Shown here: piece after piece, positions 8,736 through 15,974 of the stretch
How the letters are laid out: each line of letters starts with the position of its first letter
Position numbering within the stretch: the stretch's first letter is position 1
From: Clostridia bacterium
GTDB lineage: Bacteria > Bacillota_A > Clostridia > Christensenellales > Aristaeellaceae
NCBI GenBank assembly: GCA_017509065.1
Contig: JAFWQM010000163.1
Location: forward strand, 1-17,820
Length of the DNA: 17,820 bases
Reading direction: 5' to 3'
The notes under the pieces: generated by a model
What the model was told of the DNA's origin: nothing
The model's database searches: none
The model's input: only the letters and a program-made list of their open reading frames with translations
Position numbers and translations under genes: made by a program

Positions 8736-8750
8736 TCCGTGTGGGATGTA

Positions 8751-9638
8751 TCAGCCCTTGACAGCGCCGATCGTCGCGCCTTGCACGAAGTATTTCTGTA
8801 TAAAGGGATAGACAGCCAGGATGGGAAGCGTGGCAAAAATGATGCTGGCGGATTCGATAGATTCGGATACGTTGCGCCCCGCGTCCGCCGCGTTGCCTTC
8901 CACCATGCTGATTTCCACGCTGGTGATGCCTTTAATCAGGTAATACAGCTTCAGCTGCAGCGGCTGCAGGCTGCGGGAGTTGATATAGTACAGCGCATCC
9001 GAAAAGCTGTTCCACTTGCCTACCGCGTAAAACAGGGACAGCGTGGCGATTGAAGGAAGAGAGAGGGGCAGGATGATCCGGAACAGCACCTGAAAATCAT
9101 TTGCGCCGTCAATGGTTGCGGCTTCTTCCAGTTCCCTGGGCAGCCCCAGAAAGAAGCTCTTCATGATGACCACGTTGTAGGTAGAAATAACGCCCGGCAG
9201 TATAAGAGCCCATATTGTATCAATCATTCCCAGGTTCCGAATGTTCAGATATGTGGGAATCAGACCGCCGGAGAAATACATGGTAAACATGACCATCAAG
9301 GTGAAAAAACGCTTTCCCTTCAGCCTTTCCCTGCTCAGGGGGTAGGCCAGCAGGATGGTGAGCATCATTGCCATGGCGGTATAGATCACAGTGAGCTCCA
9401 CTGTGAAAAACAGCGATTGGATCATGGACCGGTCCTTGAATATGACGTCGTAGGCCAGACAGGTGAATTCCTTGGGGATAAAATTGACATCGCCCCGCAA
9501 AATAGCGCTTTTGCTGCTCAAAGAGATCGCGATTACATTCAGGAAAGGAAAAACGCAGGTCGATACCAGCAGCAGTACGCAAATCGCCAGGATTACCTGG
9601 CCGATGCCCCATTTCTTTTGACCGGCGTGCAGGCTCAT
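8751..9638 (-). CDS. Carbohydrate ABC transporter permease, LplC/YtcP type, 295 aa
   Basis: This is the second integral membrane subunit of the oligosaccharide importer. It has about six hydrophobic segments, the LplC-type signature FTMYFSGGLIPTYLNIRNLG (about 118-137), and the cytoplasmic EAA loop EEAATIDGAND (171-181) that contacts the ATPase. The ATG at 9638 is chosen over one 12 codons upstream because AAGGAGG lies 8 bases before it and the longer version would overlap the preceding gene. Only 13 bases separate it from the upstream permease stop, which implies translational coupling. The C-terminus (FIQKYFVQGATIGAVKG) is the usual family ending. Confidence 0.95.
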   Translation of the reverse strand: MSLHAGQKKWGIGQVILAICVLLLVSTCVFPFLNVIAISLSSKSAILRGDVNFIPKEFTCLAYDVIFKDRSMIQSLFFTVELTVIYTAMAMMLTILLAYPLSRERLKGKRFFTLMVMFTMYFSGGLIPTYLNIRNLGMIDTIWALILPGVISTYNVVIMKSFFLGLPRELEEAATIDGANDFQVLFRIILPLSLPSIATLSLFYAVGKWNSFSDALYYINSRSLQPLQLKLYYLIKGITSVEISMVEGNAADAGRNVSESIESASIIFATLPILAVYPFIQKYFVQGATIGAVKG

Positions 9639-9651
9639 CTCTGATTCCTCC

Positions 9652-10581
9652 TTACCAAATGCTTTCTTCGCCAATACGGCGGGTAATGAAGTTGGCTGTC
9701 GTGATCAGGATAAAACCAATCACGCTCTGGAAGAGACCGATGGCCGCACCGCGGTCATATTTTGCGCCTTTCATGGCAACGCGGTATACGAAGGTGGAAA
9801 TCACGTCGCAGTATTGCTGCACCAAGGTGTTGCCGATGATGAAGGGCCGGTCGAAGCCGATGTTCATCATCTGACCGACGTTCAGGATAAGAAGGATTAC
9901 AATGGTGGAGCGGATGCCGGGAAGCGTTACATGCCAGATCCGCTGCATTTTGTTTGCGCCGTCGATCTCCGCCGCCTCATACAGTTCTATATTGATATTT
10001 GTGATGGCGGCCAAATACAGAATCGTGCCCCAGCCCATGTTCTGCCATACGCCCACCAGCACATATGTGGCCACCCAATGCGGCCCGTCTGACAGGAAAG
10101 GAATATTGCTTCCCCCCATGCGGATGATCGTTTTATTGATAATGCCATAGGTAGGCGCGAAGATTTCCAGCACCATGCCGCCGATGATGACCCAGGAGAG
10201 AAAATGCGGCAGATACAGCAGCGTCTGCGACACTCTTTTCAGCTTCAGTGAACGCATTTCTGTCAGCATGATGGCAAGAATGATCGGAACCGGAAAACCG
10301 GCGATCAGGTCCAGCAGATTCAAAAACAGCGTGTTTTTCAGGGAGAGTATGAAATCCTTCAAAGAAAAAACGAAATTGAAGTTTTCAAGCCCGACCCATT
10401 TACTGCCCCAGATTCCCTTAAACAGATTGTATTTTTGAAAGGCGATCAAAACGCCCTCCATAGGCAGATAACGAAACAGAACATATTGTGCCAAAGGAAG
10501 GATCAGCATCAGATACAGCCGCCAATCCTTTTTCAGAAAGGCAAAACGATTCTTTGGGGATCGAACCGATGCGGACGTCAT
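9652..10581 (-). CDS. Carbohydrate ABC transporter permease, LplB/YteP type, 309 aa
   Basis: First gene of the operon and first membrane subunit of the importer. The N-terminal cytoplasmic stretch is followed by the LplB-type segment LILPLAQYVLFRYLPMEGVLIAF (split by the membrane at about 26-48), about six transmembrane helices, and the EAA loop YEAAEIDGANKMQR (201-214). The C-terminal TTANFITRRIGEESIW is the standard end of this subfamily. The start at 10581 has a GAGGAGG ribosome site about 9 bases upstream. Its promoter lies in the 220-base gap shared with the divergent AraC gene. Confidence 0.95.
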   Translation of the reverse strand: MTSASVRSPKNRFAFLKKDWRLYLMLILPLAQYVLFRYLPMEGVLIAFQKYNLFKGIWGSKWVGLENFNFVFSLKDFILSLKNTLFLNLLDLIAGFPVPIILAIMLTEMRSLKLKRVSQTLLYLPHFLSWVIIGGMVLEIFAPTYGIINKTIIRMGGSNIPFLSDGPHWVATYVLVGVWQNMGWGTILYLAAITNINIELYEAAEIDGANKMQRIWHVTLPGIRSTIVILLILNVGQMMNIGFDRPFIIGNTLVQQYCDVISTFVYRVAMKGAKYDRGAAIGLFQSVIGFILITTANFITRRIGEESIW

Positions 10582-10614
10582 GCGCTTGCTCCTCCTCTGC
10601 TGTTTTCATCCGTT

Positions 10615-10684
10615 CATGGAAATTATAACAAATAAGATTGATACATTTCTATATCGATTATGCTTAAAAAGTTACACATTCTGC
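10615..10684 (-). promoter_or_regulatory. Promoter region of the transporter/GH115 operon with candidate activator site
   Basis: On the minus strand a perfect TATAAT (plus 10622-10627) lies about 40 bases before the permease start. No good -35 is found at 17 bases upstream (agaaat), as is common for activator-dependent promoters. AGCAGAATGTGTA (minus strand of 10673-10684) lies about 50 bases upstream of the -10 and shares the GCAGAAT core with sites at the AraC and 11778 promoters. Confidence 0.5.
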
Positions 10685-10751
10685 TTTTTGAATGACTATT
10701 GTTTTCTTCGCCCCATCAAAATGTTTTGATATTCTTTTGCGTAAGTTTCCC

Positions 10752-10780
10752 TTGAAAAGATATACATTCTGCATTATAAT
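10752..10780 (+). promoter_or_regulatory. Promoter of the AraC-family regulator, with a possible autoregulatory site in the spacer
   Basis: TTGAAA (10752-10757) and TATAAT (10775-10780) are separated by exactly 17 bases. The motif tatacattctgc (10761-10772) lies in the spacer and matches tacacattctgc at 10673-10684 in 11 of 12 positions, which would suit autorepression. Confidence 0.65.
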
Positions 10781-10802
10781 CGGGGCAAGGGAGATGATTA
10801 TC

Positions 10803-11672
10803 ATGGGCCGTTCCTTTGTACCCGCGGATCAATACAGCGCCATGGGCAATAACCGTACTGATTTTGAAGCGAATTATCATATGACAGAGCATGGGGATTT
10901 CGTCTGGGGCAGCCATTGCCACGATTTTTACGAGCTGTATATCCATTATCAAGGCGGACAGTATATGGGCGTGAACAACGATATCTATGACATGCAGCCT
11001 AACGAGCTGTTCATTATTTCGCCTTTTGTCATGCACGGACTGGTGGTGGAACAGAACCTGGTCAATTATGAACGTGCGTTCCTTTACATCACCCCGGACG
11101 CGCTTAAGCGCGCCAGCTGCGGGCAGATCGACTTTGACCAGTTTTTTCAATCGGTTGTTTCCAACGGCCATTGTCAGTTTTCCATCGCTTCGGAAGACGC
11201 GGAAAAATGCAAAGCGCTCATGATCCGCCTTCAGCAGAACCAGCAGGAACAGCGGGTGCTGTCCCGATTCCGGGATTATTCGCTGCTGCTTCCGCTGCTT
11301 GATGTGATCTGCGAAACAGTGGAACAGAATGATCCCGTAGAAAACACAGTCCTTGCCAATAATCCCATTCGTGATATTTTGGTATATATTAACGAGAACT
11401 TTATACAGCCGATTCGGGTGGATGAACTTGCCAGACGTTTTGGGGTCAGTGTTTCCTACTTGGCGCATACGTTCAAAAAGTATACGAATCGCAGCGTCTA
11501 TGATTACGTGCTTTACCGCCGGATTATGCTGGCCAAGAAACTCATTCCAGGCAATGAATCTCTGATTGCCATATCCGAACAATGCGGTTTTGACAACTAT
11601 CCCAATTTTCTGCGCCATTTTTATAAATATGTGGGCATATCGCCATCAGCTTATAAAAAATCGGTCAAATAG
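10803..11672 (+). CDS. AraC-family transcriptional regulator, 289 aa
   Basis: It probably senses a xylan-derived sugar and controls the divergent transporter/GH115 operon and the downstream enzyme gene. The N-terminal half is a cupin-like sensor domain (SHCHDFYELYIHYQGG, 37-52, then QPNELFIISPFVMHGLV, 65-81). The C-terminal 100 residues form the double helix-turn-helix: helix set one at about 206-226 (VDELARRFGVSVSYLAHTFK) and set two at about 254-275, ending with GISPSAYKK. An ATG nine bases upstream (10794) is in frame but abuts the AAGGGAG ribosome site, so 10803 is preferred. The strong promoter at 10752-10780 would give a leader of only about 16 bases. Confidence 0.93.
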   Translation: MGRSFVPADQYSAMGNNRTDFEANYHMTEHGDFVWGSHCHDFYELYIHYQGGQYMGVNNDIYDMQPNELFIISPFVMHGLVVEQNLVNYERAFLYITPDALKRASCGQIDFDQFFQSVVSNGHCQFSIASEDAEKCKALMIRLQQNQQEQRVLSRFRDYSLLLPLLDVICETVEQNDPVENTVLANNPIRDILVYINENFIQPIRVDELARRFGVSVSYLAHTFKKYTNRSVYDYVLYRRIMLAKKLIPGNESLIAISEQCGFDNYPNFLRHFYKYVGISPSAYKKSVK

Positions 11673-11703
11673 CGTTCGAATGATGCCGGATATGTAAAGA
11701 AAC

Positions 11704-11748
11704 ATGCAGAATCAATCGTTGCGCAATAGACTTCTGCTATTATATAAT
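11704..11748 (+). promoter_or_regulatory. Promoter of the 11778 gene with candidate AraC site
   Basis: TATAAT (11743-11748) has a weak -35, TTGCGC (11719-11724), at 18 bases. ATGCAGAAT (11704-11712) sits just upstream of the -35, a typical position for an AraC-type activator, and shares the GCAGAAT core with the two other sites. Confidence 0.5.
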
Positions 11749-11777
11749 TAAAAAAACATTGATGTCGGAGGCTGTGC

Positions 11778-13739
11778 ATGTTGACAATTCGTTCTTTTGT
11801 CCGCGTACGGGGCCAGGATGAAACCTACCGCCCGTTGACAATGCGGGACTTGTCTGTTCAGACGGAAAAAATCATGGGCAGCGGCGCGGCGGATGATCCC
11901 TATAGATTGCATGTTACGGTGAGGAACACCAGCGAAGAAGCCTGGCATGGCATCCTCAAGCTGGACGTTTTCTTTTCATCAAAAGAGCCCAAGTTTTTTC
12001 TGCCGGGATTTTTATATGGCACCAATCGGGGCGACGCACCGTTGGAAACGGACAGCAAAGCGCCTCGGCTCCGAAAGAGCCCCACTGCTTTTCCCGCTTC
12101 TCCCTGGTGGCTCACCCGCAGTGACCGGCTTTCACATCCAGCGGTCTTTGCTTTCAGCGGAGACAGTGTTATTGGAATCAGCGCGGCTCCGTATTTCGCT
12201 ATATCGGGAAATGAAAAAAGCCCCTGGAAACCCGGTGTCCAAGGGAAAATGTTTCAATACGCAGGCTTTGGCTGTGATATTGACCGCTGCACGGTCAGCT
12301 ATACCTTGGGTTATGAAAACGCGCCATGGTTTTTCCTGAATTCTCATACATATTATCCCCCAAAACCTCTGGGCGATAACGTGTTTTCTCTTCAAGCGAA
12401 GGAAGAAATATCTTTTACCGTGGCGATCTTTCACTATGCCGCGGCAGATGAACGGGGAATCTTTCCCGCGCTGCGCTGGGTTTATACAGCCTGGCATGAA
12501 CCGCCCCGGCAGGCGCTAACCCCTCGTGAAACAATTGAAATCATTTCTTCCGCCGTCTATGCGGACGCCTGGATGCCGGAAAAAAACGCTTATTCCGGTT
12601 TCGTGTTCGATAAAGGCGGTAAATACTCGCTCCGCCCTTTGCCTTCCATTTCATGGACGAATGGACTGGCTGTGGCCGTTCCCATGCTCCAGGCAGCGCT
12701 TCGGCTTGGACGGGAGGATATGCGCAAACAGGCGCTTTGCTGTATCAACCATATCGTAGAAAAATCCATGAATCCCCAAAGCGGCCTTCCGTTTACAGTG
12801 GAAGAAAATGGGGCCTGGAGCAACCGCGGCTGGTGGTACGACCGTCAGCCAACGCCCGGTCATACAGGCTATCTTGTGGGGCAAGCGCTGTATCTGATAC
12901 TGAAGGCCTACGACTATGAAAAGAAACTGTGCGGCGTTACCCATTCAGATTGGCTGTCTTTCGTTTCGGGTGTTTTGACGGTGACAGAAAAATCGCGAAA
13001 CGGCGATGACGAATACCCGTACATATTTTCTGAGGATACCGGCGCCGGACTGTGCTACGATTCCTTTTCAGGAGCCTGGTGCCTGGCGGCGGCGGCATAT
13101 TTCTGCCAGCTTACCGGCGAGCGTGAATTTCTTCCCAAGCTGCTTTCCAGCGAAAAGCACTATCACAGCGCGTACATCACCCATTTGACTTGCTATGGCG
13201 GCCCCCTTGACATCGATAAACAGATCGATTCGGAAGGTGTGCTTGCTTATATTCGCGCTGTGCATTGGCTGCACGAGATAACCGGGGATAAAAACCTGCT
13301 CCGCCGAATGCAGGATGCCCTGGAGTATGAGTTCACATTCAAATTCTGCTATAATTCGCCCATTCAGATACCGCCGTTGAGCAGGGTCGGCTGGTCCAGC
13401 TGCGGAGGAAGCATTACCTCGGTTTGCAATCCGCACATTCATCCCATGTCTTCATCCATTCTTGACGAGCTGCTCTATTATGTGCAAAAAACGCAGGATG
13501 CCTATGTGGAAAGCAGGCTTTCTGATACGCTGCGCTGGAGCTGTCAGCTATGCAATACGTATGACAAAGAATATGATTACGGGAAAAAAGGCTGGATGAG
13601 CGAACGTTTCTGCCACTGTGAAGGTTTGCTCACTGAAACCTACCCGGATGGTTCTCCGGCCAGTACCTGGTTTGCGCTGATGCCTTGGGCCTGTGGCTGT
13701 ATTCTTGAGGGACTGAGCGGCGAAATCCAACGCGGTTAG
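11778..13739 (+). CDS. Putative cytosolic (alpha/alpha)6-barrel carbohydrate enzyme, family not recognised, 653 aa
   Basis: The start has GGAGG (11767-11771) six bases upstream. No signal peptide is present and there are 18 cysteines, both pointing to the cytosol. Residues 1-230 look like a beta-sandwich domain (HVTVRNTSEEAW resembles the start of an Ig/galactose-mutarotase-like fold). From about 245 the protein is helical with repeated aromatic loops (SWTNGLAVAVPMLQAALRLG, RGWWYDRQPTPGHTGYLVGQ cut at the loop, GAGLCYDSFSGAWCLAAAAY), as in six-hairpin glycosidases. Two conserved-looking clusters stand out: C542, C550, NPH553-x-H555, and C612-H613-C614-E615. I cannot place it in a named GH family. 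The context (AraC regulator immediately upstream, GH115/CE15 locus) suggests a glycoside hydrolase or lyase acting on glucuronoxylan or arabinoxylan fragments. No terminator is obvious after it. Confidence 0.7.
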   Translation: MLTIRSFVRVRGQDETYRPLTMRDLSVQTEKIMGSGAADDPYRLHVTVRNTSEEAWHGILKLDVFFSSKEPKFFLPGFLYGTNRGDAPLETDSKAPRLRKSPTAFPASPWWLTRSDRLSHPAVFAFSGDSVIGISAAPYFAISGNEKSPWKPGVQGKMFQYAGFGCDIDRCTVSYTLGYENAPWFFLNSHTYYPPKPLGDNVFSLQAKEEISFTVAIFHYAAADERGIFPALRWVYTAWHEPPRQALTPRETIEIISSAVYADAWMPEKNAYSGFVFDKGGKYSLRPLPSISWTNGLAVAVPMLQAALRLGREDMRKQALCCINHIVEKSMNPQSGLPFTVEENGAWSNRGWWYDRQPTPGHTGYLVGQALYLILKAYDYEKKLCGVTHSDWLSFVSGVLTVTEKSRNGDDEYPYIFSEDTGAGLCYDSFSGAWCLAAAAYFCQLTGEREFLPKLLSSEKHYHSAYITHLTCYGGPLDIDKQIDSEGVLAYIRAVHWLHEITGDKNLLRRMQDALEYEFTFKFCYNSPIQIPPLSRVGWSSCGGSITSVCNPHIHPMSSSILDELLYYVQKTQDAYVESRLSDTLRWSCQLCNTYDKEYDYGKKGWMSERFCHCEGLLTETYPDGSPASTWFALMPWACGCILEGLSGEIQRG

Positions 13740-13928
13740 TAATAAAATGATTACCATACCTATTGTCTATGACCAGGCTGTTGTGTTGTTGTGATTACGC
13801 TGTCCTATACGCATCATGTATTTGATAACTTTCTGATAACTTTCCGGGATGCCGCTTCCAATTTTTCACTTCTCACGGTAAACTGTTCGACGATCAAAAG
13901 GGGCTATCGAGATTGGAGGCGATTGAGA
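13740..13928. other. Intergenic stretch with an 11-base tandem repeat
   Basis: tgataacttt occurs at 13823-13832 and again at 13834-13843, one helical turn apart. It may be a regulator site for the small gene that follows. I see no convincing promoter or terminator here. Confidence 0.4.
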
Positions 13929-14174
13929 ATGATTTTGGAAGACTTGTACCGTGGGAAGTATGCGCCTATTGAAAGCATGACTGTTCACAATGATCATGAC
14001 AAATTGACGCAGCTGCAGGAAGCGATCCTTACCGCGCTACCGGAAGACAAGAAAGAGTTGGTGGACGCCACGCAGGACGCCTTTATGGAAATGGTCATGG
14101 ATGAAGGAGAAGCGGCTTTCGCGCAAGGAGTACGTTTTGGTATCCGGCTCATGTCAGAGATACAGGCGCTATAA
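13929..14174 (+). CDS. Small protein, DUF6809-like, 81 aa
   Basis: The ATG at 13929 is chosen over an upstream in-frame start (13791) because GGAGG (13915-13919) lies 9 bases before it and the sequence before it shows no protein character. The layout MILEDLYRGKYAPIES at the N-terminus, a charged helical middle, and FAQGVRFGIRLMSEI at the C-terminus match a family of 80-95 aa Firmicutes proteins of unknown function (DUF6809), as I remember it. It is predicted to be helical, acidic and cytosolic. It stands alone, convergent with the phage endolysin gene, in the accessory part of the window. Confidence 0.7.
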   Translation: MILEDLYRGKYAPIESMTVHNDHDKLTQLQEAILTALPEDKKELVDATQDAFMEMVMDEGEAAFAQGVRFGIRLMSEIQAL

Positions 14175-14185
14175 ACACAGGAGAG

Positions 14186-14238
14186 AAAAAAACGGCAAAC
14201 AGACCGCAATCCGGCATGAAGCACCGAATCGCGGTCTG
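14186..14238 (-). terminator. Terminator of the endolysin gene
   Basis: cagaccgc (14200-14207) pairs with gcggtctg (14231-14238). On the minus strand the stem is followed by TTTGCCGTTTTTTT (A-run 14186-14192 on the plus strand). It lies 13 bases past the endolysin stop and may also end the convergent small gene. Confidence 0.65.
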
Positions 14239-14251
14239 ATTCTTATTGTGG

Positions 14252-15613
14252 TTATGCTTTTTCAGAGGGGTAAATCTGTATGCCGGATTCATTGAAAACG
14301 GCATAGCCCGGATTCTTGTCGGCATATCGCTTGGCGTACTGGAGTACATGGAAAGCGCCTATCTGGGATGCTTTGTTCTCCCAGGTTTTCCTCACCCGGA
14401 AATACACAGACGCTCCGTATTTCTGGAAAAATTGTTGGCTGTATGCCGCCCGCTTGTCCAAGGCTTCCTGGGATTGGTTTGCAGGACGCTCGTATTGCAG
14501 CAGAACAGCATCGGAGGCTTCCTGAACGGAACCAGCGGCTTTCAGCGTCAGCAGCAGTTCCTTGCCCATTTCGTTCTTCAGGAATTCAAGCTGCATTGCG
14601 CAGTTGCCTATGGACTTTCCCTGTTGCCGGGCAAAAGCCAGGAGCGCTTGCTTTCGAGACGGGTATGTCCATTGCGCCAGCCCATACCCATAGTGGTCGT
14701 CAGAGAAGTCATCATAGTATCCGTTATCTACAGCGGCGGTGTATTCCTCGTCAGTGAGGCCCAGGGCTTTGTTGCCGGTGTTTTGGAGGTTGCTGGCCTT
14801 CAGCCCGGATTCGGCATAAAGATTCCCCATGATACCCGCTGTGCCGTAGCTATTGCCGATGAAGGAAAAGAGCGTATCCCAGATAGCCTTTTCATCCATT
14901 TCTTCTGCCTGCTTTGCCGGTTTGTCCGGCTCCATGGGCTGTTCTTTCTCCGGAGGTTCAGCCTCCTGTTCCTCCGCCAGCAGCCAGGCCACGTCCGCCC
15001 GCGCCGTTTCCATGTTTTTTCCGTACTTGGGGAACCAGTCATAGATGTCGCTGTGGTTGCTGCCCAAGCCCAGCTTAGAGCTGTCCTGGTGGCACAGGAT
15101 CGTGGGGACGGTGACGCCATTGCAGTCAGCAGTACCCAGGGGATCGATGTTGAACAGCCTGCACAGATAGGCTGTGATCTCGCAGGCTTCCTCATATACC
15201 CTGGCGAAGTATTCCGGATCGTTCTTCCCATCCTCGCAGATCTCAAACTGAATCCAACCACTGTTGCAGCTGCCCTTTTTGCCGGAACCGCAGCCCCAGG
15301 GCCGGTAATCCCAGGGCATCGTCTGTACCGTGGTGACAGAGCCGTCGGCCAGTTTCCCGATCCAGCAGTTCATGCCACACTTCCGGTATACGTGGTTCCA
15401 GTCATTTTTGTAGGTATTCTTCCCCAGTTTCACCAGCCATTCTTCCTGGTCGGGCGCATTGTCGCTGGGCTGGATATACCGTTTGAGGTTGGGATTGTTG
15501 GCCCCAGTATCATGCCAAAGGACGCCCTTGATCTTCATTTTCCCGGTGCCCTTATAGCATGTGCTCTGGGTCTGCATACAGACGAGGGGCGGGTTTTTCT
15601 CATTGTATTTCAT
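14252..15613 (-). CDS. Phage-type endolysin: amidase plus phage-tail-lysozyme domain, 453 aa
   Basis: It is a peptidoglycan hydrolase of prophage type. Residues 25-200 form an N-acetylmuramoyl-L-alanine amidase (Amidase_2/PGRP) domain: VLWHDTGANN carries the first Zn ligand His34, and CHQD (174-177) and NHSDIYDWFPKYG (186-198) form the C-terminal metal region. An acidic, proline-rich linker (212-240) follows. Residues 243-400 match the phage lysozyme2-type domain: GIMGNLYAESGL with Glu268 as likely catalytic acid, then YGYGLAQWTYPSRKQALL. The last 45 residues (VRKTWENKASQIGAF...) resemble a short repeat found at the end of many Firmicutes amidases. The ATG at 15613 has GGAGG 5 bases upstream; a TTG four codons earlier overlaps that site. 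All key motifs are intact. The gene stands next to a holin stub but no other phage gene. Confidence 0.93.
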   Translation of the reverse strand: MKYNEKNPPLVCMQTQSTCYKGTGKMKIKGVLWHDTGANNPNLKRYIQPSDNAPDQEEWLVKLGKNTYKNDWNHVYRKCGMNCWIGKLADGSVTTVQTMPWDYRPWGCGSGKKGSCNSGWIQFEICEDGKNDPEYFARVYEEACEITAYLCRLFNIDPLGTADCNGVTVPTILCHQDSSKLGLGSNHSDIYDWFPKYGKNMETARADVAWLLAEEQEAEPPEKEQPMEPDKPAKQAEEMDEKAIWDTLFSFIGNSYGTAGIMGNLYAESGLKASNLQNTGNKALGLTDEEYTAAVDNGYYDDFSDDHYGYGLAQWTYPSRKQALLAFARQQGKSIGNCAMQLEFLKNEMGKELLLTLKAAGSVQEASDAVLLQYERPANQSQEALDKRAAYSQQFFQKYGASVYFRVRKTWENKASQIGAFHVLQYAKRYADKNPGYAVFNESGIQIYPSEKA

Positions 15614-15632
15614 GTTTGCCTCCAAAAGGAAC

Positions 15633-15656
15633 GGGCGGCCAGTTTCCCAGCCGCCC
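15633..15656 (-). other. Hairpin between holin stub and endolysin gene
   Basis: gggcggc (15633-15639) pairs with gccgccc (15650-15656) and lies just upstream of the endolysin ribosome site. No T-run of note follows, so it may be a weak terminator or an attenuating stem. Confidence 0.5.
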
Positions 15657-15673
15657 TTCGTCGTTCTGTACCG

Positions 15674-15805
15674 TTACTCATCGTTCTGATCGGATTCCTT
15701 TTCATCACGCCGGTGAAGCTGAGCCAGGATATCCTTCAGCTTTTCGGGGACGGGCAGACCAATATACGCAGCATTTTCGAGCAAGGAAAGGCCCTCGTTA
15801 GCTTC
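15674..15805 (-). pseudogene. 3' remnant of a phage holin gene (43 codons)
   Basis: The minus-strand frame ending at TAA 15676-15674 reads EANEGLSLLENAAYIGLPVP followed by EKLKDILAQL. This is the C-terminal signature of the toxin-secretion/phage-lysis holin family (SILEN...GVPIP-x-x-LK pattern). The frame is closed by an in-frame TAA directly before it (15808-15806), and no start codon or transmembrane part remains. Its stop lies 60 bases upstream of the endolysin start, the normal holin-endolysin order, so a lysis cassette has lost most of its holin. Confidence 0.75.
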
Positions 15806-15828
15806 TTAATGGTAAACTTTTTGAACGC

Positions 15829-15856
15829 AAAAAAAGCGCCGCATATAACGCGACGC
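15829..15856 (-). terminator. Rho-independent terminator, minus strand
   Basis: On the minus strand gcgtcgc (15856-15850) pairs with gcggcgc (15842-15836), including one G-U pair, and is followed by seven T (A-run 15829-15835). It ends any transcript from the right just before the holin stub. Confidence 0.65.
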
Positions 15857-15903
15857 AGTATTGGTGTGTAGGGCAAAATTTAATTGAAGCAAAGGGGCAC
15901 GTG

Positions 15904-15943
15904 TGAACAAACTATGAACAGATGTATATTATTCATTTGTTCA
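15904..15943. repeat. Inverted repeat TGAACAAA...TTTGTTCA
   Basis: tgaacaaa (15904-15911) and tttgttca (15936-15943) are perfect inverted copies; tgaa/ttca just inside extends the symmetry. It could be an operator or part of a recombination site. Confidence 0.4.
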
Positions 15944-15974
15944 TCCAGTAGATGAAATGTAGCAAGTAGCTTCT

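Noticed and set aside
10716..11618. Minus-strand open frame of 300 codons
   Set aside because: It is the antisense shadow of the AraC-family gene.
14246..15871. Plus-strand open frame of 541 codons
   Set aside because: It is antisense to the endolysin and holin stub, both of which have clear family motifs.
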